Assembly (NCBI RefSeq): GCF_000025965.1 | Contig: NC_006513.1 | Coordinates: 1,674,001-1,738,000, forward strand | Reading direction: 5' to 3' | DNA: 64,000 nucleotides | Source of the DNA: Aromatoleum aromaticum EbN1 | GTDB taxonomy: Bacteria > Pseudomonadota > Gammaproteobacteria > Burkholderiales > Rhodocyclaceae | In this document: positions 9,693 to 19,665 of the stretch, piece after piece | Layout: each line of letters begins with the position of its first letter | How positions within the stretch are numbered: the first letter of the stretch is position 1 | Program-made: the position numbers and the translations under genes | The notes under the pieces: model-generated | Databases searched by the model: none | The model's input: the letters and a program-made list of their open reading frames with translations, nothing else | What the model was told of the DNA's origin: nothing

Positions 9693-11813
9693 TCACTTGT
9701 CGCTGGTCTGGGGTGCGAGCCGCAAGCGGATGCGGACTTCGGCACTCCCGGAGTCTCTGTTCATCAGGCGGATTTCTCCACCATGTTCGTCGATGATCTT
9801 CTTCACCATCGCGAGGCCGAGGCCCGTCCCGCGGCTCTTCGTCGTGAAGTACGGCTCGAACGCGTGGGCCAGCACAGTTGCCGGGAAGCCCGGCCCGTTG
9901 TCCCGTATCAGCAGCCCGGCGTGGTCCCCTTCCCCGCGCGTGACGAGCGTCACGACGCCGTCGTCCTGTTCGGCCAGCGCATCCTCGGCATTCTGGAGCA
10001 GATTGTGGATGACCTGCCGCAACTGGGTCGCATCGCCCGCCACGGCAGGCAGGCCGCGCTCGAGCTCGGCGCGCACATGCACCGGCGAGCTCTCGTAGAG
10101 ATTCAGGATCTCGGCGATCAGTGCATTGAGGTCGACGCTGCCGATGACCGGGCCCGGCAGTCTCGCATAATCGCGGAACCCATTGACGAGATTCTTCATC
10201 GACTCGACCTGGTTGATGATCGTGCGCGTCGCCCGTTCGAGTATCTCGCGCCCTTCCGCATCGACCCGGTCGGCGAGCTTGTAGGCGAGGCGTTCGGCCG
10301 ACAGCTGGATCGGCGTCAGCGGATTCTTGATTTCATGGGCGAGCCGGCGCGCGACTTCCGCCCAGGCGGCAGTCCGTTGAGCGGCGACCAGCCGGGAAAT
10401 GTCATCGAAAACGACGACGAGGCCGCCGCCGGAAGCGGTCGGCAGGCGTGCACCGTGGATCAGCAGCGTCTGCGTGCTGCCGTCGGCGCCGGGCAAGTCC
10501 ACCTGTTCGTGCCAGTCGCCGTCATGCTCATCGAAACCTTTCAGCAGTGCGTCGCGGAAACTCTGGTGGCGCGGCCACTGCGCCAATGACACCTCCTCGA
10601 AACCTGTCAGCTCGTCCTCGAGGATCGCCATCGCACCGGCGTTCGCGGCGCGCAATGTACCATCCCCGGCGAACGCGAGCACGCCGGTCGACAGGTTCGC
10701 GAGCACGCTTTCGAGATAGGCACGCGCAGATTCGACTGCGGCGCGGTTGCGATCGGCGGAATCGCGCGCCTCGACGAGCTGGCGCGTCATGCGGTTGAAC
10801 GACTGCGTCAGCACACCGAGCTCGTCGTGCGCCGGCAGCGCCTGGCGCGGGCTGAAATCGCCCTGTGCGACGGCCTGCGTGCCTTCGGCGAGGATCAGCA
10901 GCGGCGCGACGAGGCGGCGTGACAGGATGAACGCGACCGCGACCGCCGCAAGCAGCGCGAGCAGCAGCGTCAGCGTCAGCGTCAGCGTGTAGATGCGGTT
11001 CAGCCCGGTACGGCCGAGCGTGAGCTGCTGGTATTCGCGGTACGCTTCCTGGACTGCTTCGGCATGGCGCGCGAACGTTTCCGGGACCGGCTGCGTCAGC
11101 TGCAGATACTGCGACTCGGCAGTGAGGATGCGCGACGGAATCGGCACCACGACGCGGATCCTCAACCCGTCCCCGGGCCGGGTATCGACGATGTGATAGC
11201 GCTGAGTCTGGCGCGCCTGGCGCAGCTGCGCGACCGTCGGGAGGTCGGGCAGGAAACCGCCGAACTCGCCCGACACGGTCACCAGCACCTGGCCGTTGGA
11301 GCCGATCACCGAGGCGCTGCTGACGCCGGCACGTTCGCGCAGGCGATTCAGCAAAGTCGGCGAGACGGGCGTCATCCCTTCGAGTTCCAGCGCCATGTCC
11401 TGGGCCTTGTCACCGACCTGGGATGCCAGGTAGTCGAGCGCGTTCTGCCCCAGCGCAATGCCGCCTTCGAGCGCGGAGTCGACGCGCACGTCGAACCACG
11501 ACTCGATGCTGCGGACGACAAACTGCAGCGATACCGCATAGACGATGATGCCGGGGACCAGCGCCATCAGGGCGAACATCAGCATCAGCCGGTACTTGAT
11601 CCGCGAGCCGAACTGGCGGTCGCGGTACTCGCGCCACAGCGCGCGCAGCTGGAAACCGACCAGCCCGCCGAGGGCGACGGCGACCGCGCCGTTGATCGCG
11701 AGCAGATACGGATAGCTCTTGGCGAAGAGCTCGGTGTTCGAACTCGCCGACGCCAGCAAAAACAGCGAGATGCCGGCGAGCGCCGCGACGACGATCAGCA
11801 GGACCCGTTTCAT
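9693..11813 (-). CDS. NtrY-like membrane sensor histidine kinase
   Basis: A 706-residue inner-membrane kinase with an N-terminal helix cluster, a periplasmic or membrane-proximal sensor region, a HAMP-type linker (about 300-350), a PAS domain, and HisKA/HATPase domains. The phospho-acceptor histidine lies in EVARRLAHEIKNPLTPIQLSAERL, and N and G boxes (LLQNAEDAL, IRDNGPGFP, GTGLGLAMV) are intact. I chose the ATG at 11813, which overlaps the stop of the upstream DUF4390 gene as ATGA, rather than the longer frame. NtrYX systems are linked to nitrogen metabolism and respiratory or redox sensing in other proteobacteria; the stimulus here is unknown. Confidence 0.88.
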   Translation of the reverse strand: MKRVLLIVVAALAGISLFLLASASSNTELFAKSYPYLLAINGAVAVALGGLVGFQLRALWREYRDRQFGSRIKYRLMLMFALMALVPGIIVYAVSLQFVVRSIESWFDVRVDSALEGGIALGQNALDYLASQVGDKAQDMALELEGMTPVSPTLLNRLRERAGVSSASVIGSNGQVLVTVSGEFGGFLPDLPTVAQLRQARQTQRYHIVDTRPGDGLRIRVVVPIPSRILTAESQYLQLTQPVPETFARHAEAVQEAYREYQQLTLGRTGLNRIYTLTLTLTLLLALLAAVAVAFILSRRLVAPLLILAEGTQAVAQGDFSPRQALPAHDELGVLTQSFNRMTRQLVEARDSADRNRAAVESARAYLESVLANLSTGVLAFAGDGTLRAANAGAMAILEDELTGFEEVSLAQWPRHQSFRDALLKGFDEHDGDWHEQVDLPGADGSTQTLLIHGARLPTASGGGLVVVFDDISRLVAAQRTAAWAEVARRLAHEIKNPLTPIQLSAERLAYKLADRVDAEGREILERATRTIINQVESMKNLVNGFRDYARLPGPVIGSVDLNALIAEILNLYESSPVHVRAELERGLPAVAGDATQLRQVIHNLLQNAEDALAEQDDGVVTLVTRGEGDHAGLLIRDNGPGFPATVLAHAFEPYFTTKSRGTGLGLAMVKKIIDEHGGEIRLMNRDSGSAEVRIRLRLAPQTSDK

Positions 11814-12403
11814 CGCGGAGCACCGGCGAGGAACGTCCACCGCATCCAGTCGGTCCCGAGGTTCCAGTCCCGGCTGCCGAGTGCGGTGACCTGGAACGGC
11901 TTCGGCAGCAGGCTGGTGTCGAGGAAAAAGCGCAACGCGGCACGATACGATTCGCCCGTATCGAGTTCGTCGATCGGGACGATCTGCCAGTTGCGGATCC
12001 GCAACATCGTCCGCACCGCCGAATCCAGCGTGTCGAAACTCTGGTGGAAGTTGCCGACCGACAGGCGGAAGCTGCGCGTGATCGCGTGGTACGAAAGGCG
12101 GAAATTCAGCGAGCGCTCGACGACAGTCTCGTCGAACCAGTACCAGCGCGGCTGCTCAACGATGAATTCGGCGGTGAAATACAGCGATACACCATGGGTC
12201 ACCGCATCGGCCAGCCGCTCGTTGAGGTCGAGGTCGATGTCGGCGTTGACCACGTAACCCTCTTCGCTCGCGACGATCTCGGCGTAACCGATATCCCCTT
12301 CCGCGACCGCCGGCAGCGGCAGCAGGCCGACGACCAGCGCGAGCAGCGCGGCTCGCAGCAGCTTAGCGACGCTTGCCGAGGAGCGCGTAGAAAAAACCGT
12401 CAT
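11810..12403 (-). CDS. DUF4390-type exported protein
   Basis: A 197-residue protein of unknown biochemical role that sits directly upstream of ntrY-like kinases in many betaproteobacteria. The N-terminus has a signal-peptide hydrophobic stretch (LLRAALLALVVGLLPLPAVAEG) with a likely cleavage after AVA, so a periplasmic location is expected. The remainder is predicted beta-rich. I start it at the ATG at 12403, which overlaps the 3' end of rsmB by 41 bases; a longer frame reaches 12478. The ATGA overlap with ntrY suggests coupled translation and possibly a sensory partnership. Confidence 0.75.
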   Translation of the reverse strand: MTVFSTRSSASVAKLLRAALLALVVGLLPLPAVAEGDIGYAEIVASEEGYVVNADIDLDLNERLADAVTHGVSLYFTAEFIVEQPRWYWFDETVVERSLNFRLSYHAITRSFRLSVGNFHQSFDTLDSAVRTMLRIRNWQIVPIDELDTGESYRAALRFFLDTSLLPKPFQVTALGSRDWNLGTDWMRWTFLAGAPR

Positions 12404-13679
12404 GGTCCGTAGCAGGCAGCAACTGGCGCTCGAGCCGGCCGTCGATTTCGAGCCGCTCGAGATCGGGATGGCGGGCACTCAGCCGCGCGATCTGGGCTGT
12501 ATTTTCTTCGTTGAAAACGGAGCAGGTGACGTAAAGCATCCTGCCACCGGGCGCCAGCGTCGGCCACAGCGCGTCGACGATGTCGGCTTGCTGCGCGGCG
12601 AAGCGGCGGACGTCCTCGCGTCGCCGCAGCCACTTGATGTCCGGATGCCGGCGCGCGACACCCGACGCCGAACAGGGAACATCGGCAAGAATGCGGTCGA
12701 ACGGCCGGCCATCCCACCACGTGTCGAGAGCGCGGCAATCGGCCCTCAGCACTTGCGCGTCCAGGCCGAGGCGCTCGAGGTTGTCGCGGATGCGCTGGAC
12801 GCGTTTCGGATCGAGCTCCAGCGCGACGAGTTCGACCGGCTTCGTCTCGAGGATATGGGCAGCCTTGCCGCCCGGCGCCGCGCACGCGTCGAGTACCCGC
12901 TGGCCCGGCGCGAGATCCAGCCACCGCGCTGCCCACTGCGCTCCCGCGTCCTGCACTGAAACGCGCCCAGTCGCGAAACCCGGCAGGCTCGCGACCGGCA
13001 CCGGCTTGTCGAGCACGAGCGCATCGTTCGCGAGCCGCCGGGAGCCGATTCCGGCGTTACGCAGTTCCGCTTCGACCGCCTCGACACTCGCTCGCGTGCG
13101 ATTGACTCGCAGCGCCATCGGAGGCCGTTGGTTGCCCGCTTCGAGCGCGGCCTCCCAGTCGCCGGGCCAGGCAGCACGTACCTGCGCCACCCACCATGCG
13201 GGATGGCGATAGCGCGCCGCCTCATCCGCTTCGACGAGCGCCGCCAGCTCGTGCTCGTCGCGCAGCCGCTTGCGCAACACGCCGTTGACGACGCCTTTGA
13301 GCCCCGGCGCGAGAACTGCCGCCGCATCGACCGCCTGGTCCACGACCGTGTGCGCCTGATCCGGACGGTGCTCGAGGCGATGCAGCGCAACCAGCAACAG
13401 GGCATGCAGCGCGACCGGCAAGGGTTTGTGCAACAGGCGGCGCAGGACGACGTCGCCACGCCCGTAGTCGCGCAGCGTTCCCCATGCCAGATCGCGCACC
13501 GCACCGCGCGTCGCATCCGGCCAGCCCGGATTCGCGCGCAACAGCCGCTCGTAAGCCTCGGTCAAATTGGCACCTCCGAGGACCGTTTCGACGAGAGATG
13601 CCGCTTGCAGCAGGGCGTAGCCAAGACCGTCGCTCGGAAGCACGGGGCGGCCTTTGGCCGGTCGGGAGGAAAGGGTCAC
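12363..13679 (-). CDS. rsmB: 16S rRNA m5C967 methyltransferase
   Basis: Methylates C967 of 16S rRNA using S-adenosylmethionine. An N-terminal NusB-like domain (about 10-140) precedes the methyltransferase fold with the SAM motif DACAAPGGKAAH and the two catalytic cysteine motifs DVPCSASG and TCSVF. The frame is open to 13946. I prefer the GTG at 13679 because it gives 438 residues, close to the family's 430, and the codons further upstream look non-coding. An ATG at 13781 is the alternative. It heads the rsmB-DUF4390-ntrY-ntrX run. Confidence 0.92.
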   Translation of the reverse strand: MTLSSRPAKGRPVLPSDGLGYALLQAASLVETVLGGANLTEAYERLLRANPGWPDATRGAVRDLAWGTLRDYGRGDVVLRRLLHKPLPVALHALLLVALHRLEHRPDQAHTVVDQAVDAAAVLAPGLKGVVNGVLRKRLRDEHELAALVEADEAARYRHPAWWVAQVRAAWPGDWEAALEAGNQRPPMALRVNRTRASVEAVEAELRNAGIGSRRLANDALVLDKPVPVASLPGFATGRVSVQDAGAQWAARWLDLAPGQRVLDACAAPGGKAAHILETKPVELVALELDPKRVQRIRDNLERLGLDAQVLRADCRALDTWWDGRPFDRILADVPCSASGVARRHPDIKWLRRREDVRRFAAQQADIVDALWPTLAPGGRMLYVTCSVFNEENTAQIARLSARHPDLERLEIDGRLERQLLPATDHDGFFYALLGKRR

Positions 13680-13938
13680 GGGAATCGAAACTTTGCTGGA
13701 TGGCACCCTGCCCCGCAAGCTACGCGAGGCGAAGTACTCAGGTAATTTGGCAACGTCTGCTGATGCAGTGCGTCGCGCCATTGTAATACTGCAGCGCGAT
13801 AATTCCGCGCCCGGCAAGGCGTTTATCGGCGCATCGTTGGAGGATTGCAATCCTTCGGCGTCAGTCGCTCCCACGGAACAATATGACTCGGCTATCGCAA
13901 ACCCGGCCTTCGAGCCCGGCGGGACAAGCGCACGGACG

Positions 13939-13954
13939 TGTTCCACGTGAAACT
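13939..13954. promoter_or_regulatory. parS-like ParB binding site (left copy)
   Basis: TGTTCCACGTGAAACT matches the chromosomal parS consensus TGTTNCACGTGNAACA at every fixed base except the last. It lies four bases beyond the stop of the TauE-type gene, in the gap next to rsmB. Sites of this kind nucleate ParB and lie near the origin in most bacteria. A ParB gene is present at 56389-57264. Confidence 0.8.
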
Positions 13955-13958
13955 TTCG

Positions 13959-14732
13959 TCACCCGACGATGACATCGAACAGCATCTTCCCGATCAGCGC
14001 CGTTACGACACCGAGAAACATTTTCCGTACGAAGCCCGCGCCGTGACGCAGCGCAAGCCGCGAACCGACGAGTGCGCCAACGAGGTTGGAGCAGGCCATC
14101 ACGCCGGCGGCCTGCCACAGGATCGCGACATGCGAAGTGAAGAACGCGATCGCCGCGAGGTTCGTCGCGACATTCACGATCTTCGCCGTCACTGACGCGC
14201 GGAGAAAGTCCATCGCCAGGAAGCGGACGAACAGGAAGATCAGGAAACTTCCGGTTCCCGGCCCGAAGAAACCGTCATAGAACCCCACGCTTGCACCGAT
14301 CAGCAGCGCCGGCGCAGTCGCGTGCAGTGGTTCGGCCGTGGCATTTGCCGTGCCAAAGTCCTTCCGAATGAACGTGTAGATTGCGACCAGTATCAGCAAC
14401 AGCAGGATCACCGGCTTGAGCGCTGTCGGCGACAGATATGCGACGGCACGCGCTCCGAACCATGCTCCGGCAAGCGCAGAGGCCGCAGCCGGCAGCGCGA
14501 CCCGCCACGGAATTGCCACCCGCCGCGCATACTGAATCGCCGCGCTGCTCGTGCCGACGATGCTCGCCAGCTTGTTGGTACCGAACAGCGTCGCCGGCAG
14601 ACTTGCGGGGAAAGCGGTGAACAGCGCCGGGATCTGCACGAGTCCACCGCCGCCGACCACCGCATCGACAAACCCGGCAAGAAACGCGGCAAGCCCGAGA
14701 AAGAACAGCAGCGTTTCGGAATCGGACATCAA
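13959..14732 (-). CDS. TauE/SafE-family membrane permease
   Basis: A 257-residue inner-membrane protein of the TSUP (DUF81) family, which moves small sulfonates, sulfite or related anions; the substrate here is unknown. It shows the two repeated halves with glycine-rich signatures: AAFLAGFVDAVVGGGGLVQIPAL near the N-terminus and GASVGFYDGFFGPGTGSFLIF in the middle. About eight hydrophobic segments are visible. It starts at the first ATG of a double Met. The gene is enclosed by two parS-like sites, one just before its start and one just after its stop. Confidence 0.85.
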   Translation of the reverse strand: MMSDSETLLFFLGLAAFLAGFVDAVVGGGGLVQIPALFTAFPASLPATLFGTNKLASIVGTSSAAIQYARRVAIPWRVALPAAASALAGAWFGARAVAYLSPTALKPVILLLLILVAIYTFIRKDFGTANATAEPLHATAPALLIGASVGFYDGFFGPGTGSFLIFLFVRFLAMDFLRASVTAKIVNVATNLAAIAFFTSHVAILWQAAGVMACSNLVGALVGSRLALRHGAGFVRKMFLGVVTALIGKMLFDVIVG

Positions 14733-14740
14733 TGTGAGCC

Positions 14741-14756
14741 TGTTTCACGTGGAACA
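14741..14756. promoter_or_regulatory. parS-like ParB binding site (right copy, perfect)
   Basis: TGTTTCACGTGGAACA fits TGTTNCACGTGNAACA exactly. It lies eight bases upstream of the permease start codon, so bound ParB could also affect that promoter. The two parS-like sites are about 800 bases apart. Confidence 0.88.
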
Positions 14757-15023
14757 ACAAGTCGAAGGGAGACAGCTGCCGTATCGAAACAATTGACCGT
14801 TTCGCGCCAACACTGCAACAAACGATGCAGAAGCACGCAAATCGACTAAGCTCCTTGCCACGAAAGAGATTCAAAAACGGTCATGGCATCGCCCGCTTGA
14901 CGCGATCTTGCCGGCTGGACACGGAAAGCACTCCCTGATCTTCCTGTTCGCAAGCCGCCGGCAGCGGCTGATGCCCGGTTATCGCCTCTGGCTGCTGCGT
15001 CTGTCATGACGAGGGAGGCACGA

Positions 15024-15881
15024 TCATCGGCCCAGAAACCCCCGCTCGATGAGCGCCGCCGCGATCCCACGCATCGCCTCGACTCCCGTCATCGCCAGCG
15101 ACACGCCACGATCGGCGACGGTCTTGGCCTCGTCGCGGTTGATCCGGATGATCGGCGCGTCTTGACCCTCGCCGAAGAGGCGCACGGACGGGATTGCCGT
15201 ACCGGCGCCGACCTCGATGACCAGCAGCCGGTCGACCTTGCTGCGCCACGCGTCCAGTCGAGCGAGTTGGGTCCGCATGCGATGCTCGATCCACGTGCCA
15301 TCCCCAAACATCAGGACATTCGGCCGGGCCAGCCCCTTGCACCATGGACAAGCCGGAAAATCGTTCAACAGCATGCATGCCTCCTCGTCGATCTCCGGCG
15401 CGAAGGCGTCGGCGGGCCACACGTCCCCCATGCAGCCGTCCAGGCACTGCAGGTGATGGATCGAGCCGTGGCATTCGACAATACGCCCCGAATCGAAACC
15501 CGCCCGCTGAAACTGGCCGTCCACGTTGCTGGTAAAAACGAAAGCGCCATCAGACAGCCGGCGTGCAATCGCGCGGAGGATGTGGAACGTCGGCGCGGGC
15601 TCGGTCTGCCGGTAGAGCTTCAGCCGGTGACCGTAGAAACCCCAGGCAAGCCGCGGTCGCTCGCGAAACGCATCCGGGCATGCGATGTCCTGGAAGTGCA
15701 GACGCGCACGACCGAGAGCCGGATACACACGCCAGAAACCCCCGCTACCGCGAAAATCCGGCAACCCTGAATCGACACCCAGGCCGGCGCCGGCGGTGAT
15801 CAGCAGTCCATCGGCCTGCTCGATCAGGCTGGCGCATCGGGCGAAGCACTGTGCTGACTCATCCGTTCGACCCATGCGCAT
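15024..15881 (-). CDS. Sir2-family NAD-dependent deacylase
   Basis: A 285-residue sirtuin that would remove acyl groups from lysines while consuming NAD. The NAD-binding motif reads GAGLGVDSGLPDFRG, where most sirtuins have GAGIS..SGIPDFR, so the usual serine is a glycine here. TSNVDGQ replaces the TQNID motif, and the catalytic histidine is in ECHGSIHHLQC. Two cysteine pairs (CLDGC and CPWC) form the zinc ribbon. The frame starts with TTG at 15893; I chose the first ATG at 15881. It stands alone between intergenic stretches; the 290-bp gap on the permease side has no recognisable feature beyond parS. Confidence 0.85.
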   Translation of the reverse strand: MRMGRTDESAQCFARCASLIEQADGLLITAGAGLGVDSGLPDFRGSGGFWRVYPALGRARLHFQDIACPDAFRERPRLAWGFYGHRLKLYRQTEPAPTFHILRAIARRLSDGAFVFTSNVDGQFQRAGFDSGRIVECHGSIHHLQCLDGCMGDVWPADAFAPEIDEEACMLLNDFPACPWCKGLARPNVLMFGDGTWIEHRMRTQLARLDAWRSKVDRLLVIEVGAGTAIPSVRLFGEGQDAPIIRINRDEAKTVADRGVSLAMTGVEAMRGIAAALIERGFLGR

Positions 15882-15954
15882 CAGTCTTCGCAATACACTG
15901 GGGCAGCGGATGGATCTCGGTCCGATTTCCCTCGAAACTGCCCCGGAAGCATCG

Positions 15955-17310
15955 CTACTTGCCGATGCAGAACCGCGAAAAAATCACCCCAAGCAGATCG
16001 TCGGATGAAAACTCTCCGGTTATCTCGCCGATGCGGATTTGAGCCAGCCGGAGTTCCTCCGCGAACAATTCGAGTGCACCGCACTGGGATCGCGCCGCGA
16101 CCACGTGGGTCAGCGCGTCGCGCAACGCGACAAGATGGCGTTCACGCGCAAGCACGACGTCGTCGCCATGCGCGTGCCAGCCTGCCACCCTCAGCAGCTC
16201 GCTGCGCAGCAGGTCCACGCCGAGCGCGAGCTGGGCGGAGAGCTGGATCACGACGCCATCGTCGTGCTGCAGCCGCGCCGGTTCGAGTCCGCACAGATCG
16301 ATCTTGTTGAAGATCGTGATCCGCTCCACCCCTTCGGGCAGAGCCGCATCGATCGCGTCGTCACCCGGTTGCGGACCGACTCGCGCATCGACGATACGCA
16401 GGATCACGTCCGCGCGCGCGATCTCGCGCCACGTCCGCTCGACTCCCAGGCGTTCGACCGGATCGGCCGTTTCCCGCAGTCCTGCCGTGTCGATGACATG
16501 GATTGGAATGCCTTCGATCGCGATCGTCTCGCGCACGGCGTCGCGCGTCGTGCCGGCAATGTCGGTGACGATCGCGCGTTCGTCGCCGGCGAGGCAGTTC
16601 AGCAAGCTGGACTTGCCGACGTTCGGCTGACCGACCAGGACGACATTCATCCCGCTGCGCAGCAGTGCTCCCTGGCGCGCGCGCTCGAGCACCCTTTCGA
16701 GCTTGACGCGGATCGCGTCGAGTCGCTCCAGGGCGCGGGCGTTTTCGAGGAACTCGACGTCTTCGTCGGGAAAATCCAGCGTCGCTTCGACGAGCATCCG
16801 CAGGTCGATCAGGGCGTCGGTGAGCCGATGCATTTCGTCGGAAAACACCCCCGACAGCGAACGCACCGCCGAGCGTGCCGCAACCACCGTCGACGCCTCG
16901 ATCAGGTCTGCGACCGCTTCGGCCTGGGCGAGGTCCATCTTCCCGTTGAGGAACGCGCGCCGCGAAAACTCGCCCGGCTCGGCGAGCCGGGCGCCGAGCT
17001 CGAGACAGCGCGCAAGCACGAGCTGCAACACGACCGGTCCGCCGTGCCCCTGCAGTTCGATGACGTCCTCGCCCGTGAACGAATGGGGCGCCGGGAAATA
17101 GAGCAGGATGCCTTCGTCGATCGGTTTGCCGACTGCGTCGACAAAATGCGTGAACGCCGCGTGCCGGGGTTTCGGCTCCCTCCCCGTCAGCGCACGGGCA
17201 AACGGCGCGAGCGCCGCACCGGAGACGCGAACGACTCCGATGCCACCGCGCCCGGGTGCGGTCGCGAGCGCCGCGATGATGTCAGGCAGGCTTGGCGCCG
17301 GACTTCTCAC
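15955..17310 (-). CDS. mnmE: tRNA uridine-5-carboxymethylaminomethyl modification GTPase MnmE
   Basis: With MnmG it modifies the wobble uridine of certain tRNAs. The 451 residues show the N-terminal formyl-THF-binding domain ([17 protein letters not shown]), a G domain inserted in a helical region with [27 protein letters not shown] and NKID, and the invariant C-terminal FCIGK with its active cysteine. The start is a GTG at 17310, so the gene overlaps the end of yidC by 29 bases. Its partner mnmG is at 59981-61939. Confidence 0.96.
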   Translation of the reverse strand: MRSPAPSLPDIIAALATAPGRGGIGVVRVSGAALAPFARALTGREPKPRHAAFTHFVDAVGKPIDEGILLYFPAPHSFTGEDVIELQGHGGPVVLQLVLARCLELGARLAEPGEFSRRAFLNGKMDLAQAEAVADLIEASTVVAARSAVRSLSGVFSDEMHRLTDALIDLRMLVEATLDFPDEDVEFLENARALERLDAIRVKLERVLERARQGALLRSGMNVVLVGQPNVGKSSLLNCLAGDERAIVTDIAGTTRDAVRETIAIEGIPIHVIDTAGLRETADPVERLGVERTWREIARADVILRIVDARVGPQPGDDAIDAALPEGVERITIFNKIDLCGLEPARLQHDDGVVIQLSAQLALGVDLLRSELLRVAGWHAHGDDVVLARERHLVALRDALTHVVAARSQCGALELFAEELRLAQIRIGEITGEFSSDDLLGVIFSRFCIGK

Positions 17311-18934
17311 TTTCGATCATCCGCGTGATCTGCCATTGCTGTGCGATCGACAGAATGTTGTTGACGACCCAGTACAGCACCAGGCCCGACGGGAACCACA
17401 GGAACATGAAAGTGAAGATCACCGGCATCGCCATCATGACTTTTGCCTGGATCGGATCCGGCGGCGTCGGGTTGAGCTTCATCTGGATCAGCATCGACAC
17501 GCCCATGATCACCGGCAGGATGAAGTACGGGTCCTTCGCCGACAGGTCCTGGATCCAGCCGAGCCACGGCGCTTGGCGCATTTCGACGCTGCCGAGCAGC
17601 ACCCAATACAGCGAGATGAACACCGGGATCTGCACCAGGATCGGCAGGCAGCCGCCGAGCGGATTGATCTTCTCCTTGCGGTACATCTCCATCATTTCCT
17701 GCTGCATCTTCGCCTTGTCGTTGCCGTACAGCTCCTTCAGGCGTTGCATGCGCGGACCGAGCACCCGCATCTTCGCCATCGACTTGTAGCTCGCGGCCGA
17801 CAGCGGGAAGAACATCAGCTTGATCAGGATCGTCACGATGATGATCGCCCAGCCCCAGTTGCCGACCACGCCGTGGATCCACGACAGCACCCAGAACAGC
17901 GGCGCGGCGATCACCGTCAGCCAGCCGTAATCGACGACCAGGTCGAGCCCGGGAGCGATGTCCTCGAGCTTGTCCTGTTCCTGCGGGCCGGCGTAGAGGC
18001 TCGCCTCGACGCGTCCGCTCTGTCCCGGCTGGATCGCCGCCACCGGCACGATCACCCCGGCCGAATACAGGTCGTTGCCGACTTTCTGCGCGAAGAACTC
18101 GCGTTCCGTCCCGCCTTGCGGCAGCCACGCGCTGACGAAGTAATGCTGGACCATCGCGATCCAGCCGTCACTCGCCTTCTTGACGAACTTCGCCTTGCCT
18201 TCGGCGATTTCCTCGAACTGGACTTTCTGGAACTTCTCGGCGTCGGTGTAGAACGCCGGGCCGGTGAAAGTCGTGACGCCGAACGCCTCGACCGACTCGG
18301 CCGGCTTGCCGTCGCGCGTGAGCTGGTAATACGCGTGGGGCGAAAGCGTGCGCTCGCTGCTGTTCACGATCTCGTAGGCGACGTCGACGAGATAGTTGCC
18401 GCGATGGAAAGTCATCACTTTCGTGACCTTGACGCCATCCTGCTCCGGCGCCTCGAGCCGCACGACGAGACGGTCCTCACCTTCCTTCAGCACCTGTTCG
18501 CCCTGCGGCAGGGCGAACGTCGTCTTGTGGGTCGGCAGGTCCTCGCCGATCAGCCCGGATTGCGCCGCATACAGATGGATCGTGCCGTCGTCGAACAGCA
18601 CGAAGTTCTTCGTCTTGTCCGCTGTCGCTTTGTGCTGGGCCAGTTCGAGCCGGACGATGTCGCCGCCCTGCGCCGAAACTTCTGCGACCATCAGGTCGGT
18701 GCGCACCACCATGCGCGGCGCGGTCGAAGCGGTCGCTGCGCCAGGCACGCCGGGCACGGCAGTGGTCGCTCCCGGCGCAACACCGGTGGTCGGCGTCGGC
18801 ACGCCGGCCCCTTCGACACCTGCGGTCGCAGTGACGGCGGTCGGCGCGGGCTGGCTTTGTTTCAGCCAGGCATTCCACAGCATCACGAGGGAAAGGGAGA
18901 AGACGAGGAAGAGTACGAGGCGGCGCTGATCCAT
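17282..18934 (-). CDS. yidC: membrane protein insertase YidC
   Basis: Inserts and folds inner-membrane proteins, alone or with SecYEG. The 550 residues contain an N-terminal anchor ([21 protein letters not shown]), a Pro/Ala/Thr/Val-rich linker, the large periplasmic beta domain, and the conserved C-terminal five-helix core with [22 protein letters not shown]. It belongs to the rpmH-rnpA-yidD-yidC-mnmE run. Confidence 0.96.
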   Translation of the reverse strand: MDQRRLVLFLVFSLSLVMLWNAWLKQSQPAPTAVTATAGVEGAGVPTPTTGVAPGATTAVPGVPGAATASTAPRMVVRTDLMVAEVSAQGGDIVRLELAQHKATADKTKNFVLFDDGTIHLYAAQSGLIGEDLPTHKTTFALPQGEQVLKEGEDRLVVRLEAPEQDGVKVTKVMTFHRGNYLVDVAYEIVNSSERTLSPHAYYQLTRDGKPAESVEAFGVTTFTGPAFYTDAEKFQKVQFEEIAEGKAKFVKKASDGWIAMVQHYFVSAWLPQGGTEREFFAQKVGNDLYSAGVIVPVAAIQPGQSGRVEASLYAGPQEQDKLEDIAPGLDLVVDYGWLTVIAAPLFWVLSWIHGVVGNWGWAIIIVTILIKLMFFPLSAASYKSMAKMRVLGPRMQRLKELYGNDKAKMQQEMMEMYRKEKINPLGGCLPILVQIPVFISLYWVLLGSVEMRQAPWLGWIQDLSAKDPYFILPVIMGVSMLIQMKLNPTPPDPIQAKVMMAMPVIFTFMFLWFPSGLVLYWVVNNILSIAQQWQITRMIESEKSGAKPA

Positions 18935-18960
18935 CGGATTATTGTTCGATCTGAAATTGT

Positions 18961-19173
18961 TCAGGGGACGGGATCATACCCGCCGGGATGGAATGGGTGG
19001 CAACGGCCCACCCGCTTGAGCGCAAGCCAGCCGCCACGCATCGCGCCGTGGCGCTCGACAGCTTCCTGCGCGTACTCCGAGCAGCAGGGATGAAAGCGGC
19101 AATTACGGCCCAGCATGGGGCTGATCGCGTACCGGTACACACGCAGCAGACCGAGCACCAGCGCTTTCATCAT
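18961..19173 (-). CDS. yidD: membrane protein insertion efficiency factor YidD
   Basis: A 70-residue peripheral membrane protein that helps YidC-dependent insertion. The conserved core is present: [26 protein letters not shown] and GGYDPVP at the end. Its ATG overlaps the rnpA stop as ATGA, and yidC follows 26 bases later. Confidence 0.95.
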   Translation of the reverse strand: MMKALVLGLLRVYRYAISPMLGRNCRFHPCCSEYAQEAVERHGAMRGGWLALKRVGRCHPFHPGGYDPVP

Positions 19174-19529
19174 TCGCGAAACCGCCCGAGCAGATTCACG
19201 ACATCGTCGTTGATCATCGCGCGCGTCGCCATCTTCACCGGCACATGCAGGCGCACGACGAGATCGTGGTGCGCAAGCGCCGGCCGCGCCTTGCGGAACT
19301 GTTCGCGCACGATGCGTTTCAGCAGATTGCGCACGTTGGCCCGTTTCGCGAGCTTCTTCGCGATGACAACTCCAAGGCGCGCCGTCCCGAGTTCGTTGGG
19401 GCGATAGTGGGCAATGAAAAACCGCCCCTTGAACGCCCGCCGAAAAGCAAAAACGGATGAGTACTCATCCGTTTTTCGTAACCTGTAGGCGTCGAGGAAT
19501 CGCTGGTCAACGCCCGGCCGGCTGCTCAC
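19170..19529 (-). CDS. rnpA: ribonuclease P protein component
   Basis: The protein subunit of RNase P, which trims tRNA 5' leaders. The RNR signature appears as [18 protein letters not shown], with the preceding [15 protein letters not shown] chose the GTG at 19529, immediately after the rpmH stop, giving 119 residues, typical for RnpA. An upstream GTG at 19562, inside rpmH, would give 130. A 28-bp perfect palindrome with a terminal T-run lies inside the coding region and encodes the KTDEYSSVF segment. Confidence 0.93.
   Translation of the reverse strand: MSSRPGVDQRFLDAYRLRKTDEYSSVFAFRRAFKGRFFIAHYRPNELGTARLGVVIAKKLAKRANVRNLLKRIVREQFRKARPALAHHDLVVRLHVPVKMATRAMINDDVVNLLGRFRE
19449..19476. repeat. 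28-bp perfect palindrome inside rnpA
   Basis: The arms are AAAAACGGATGAGT and its exact complement, with no spacer. On either strand it makes a G+C hairpin followed by five T residues, which looks like an intrinsic terminator. It lies about 55 bases inside rnpA on the coding side and could limit read-through from rpmH into rnpA. Confidence 0.8.
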
Positions 19530-19530
19530 C

Positions 19531-19665
19531 TCAAACGGCGAGACGGTGACGGCCCTTTGCACGACGGGCGCGGATCACTGCGCGACCGCCACGGGTCTTC
19601 ATGCGGACCAGGAATCCATGGGTGCGCTTGCGACGGACGACGGAAGGCTGATAGGTGCGTTTCAT
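19531..19665 (-). CDS. rpmH: 50S ribosomal protein L34
   Basis: A 44-residue, very basic ribosomal protein, too short for an ordinary ORF list. The translation begins [18 protein letters not shown] and ends KGRHRLAV, which is diagnostic for L34. It is the first gene of the rpmH-rnpA-yidD-yidC-mnmE run and is divergent from dnaA, the classical arrangement near bacterial origins. Confidence 0.97.
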   Translation of the reverse strand: MKRTYQPSVVRRKRTHGFLVRMKTRGGRAVIRARRAKGRHRLAV

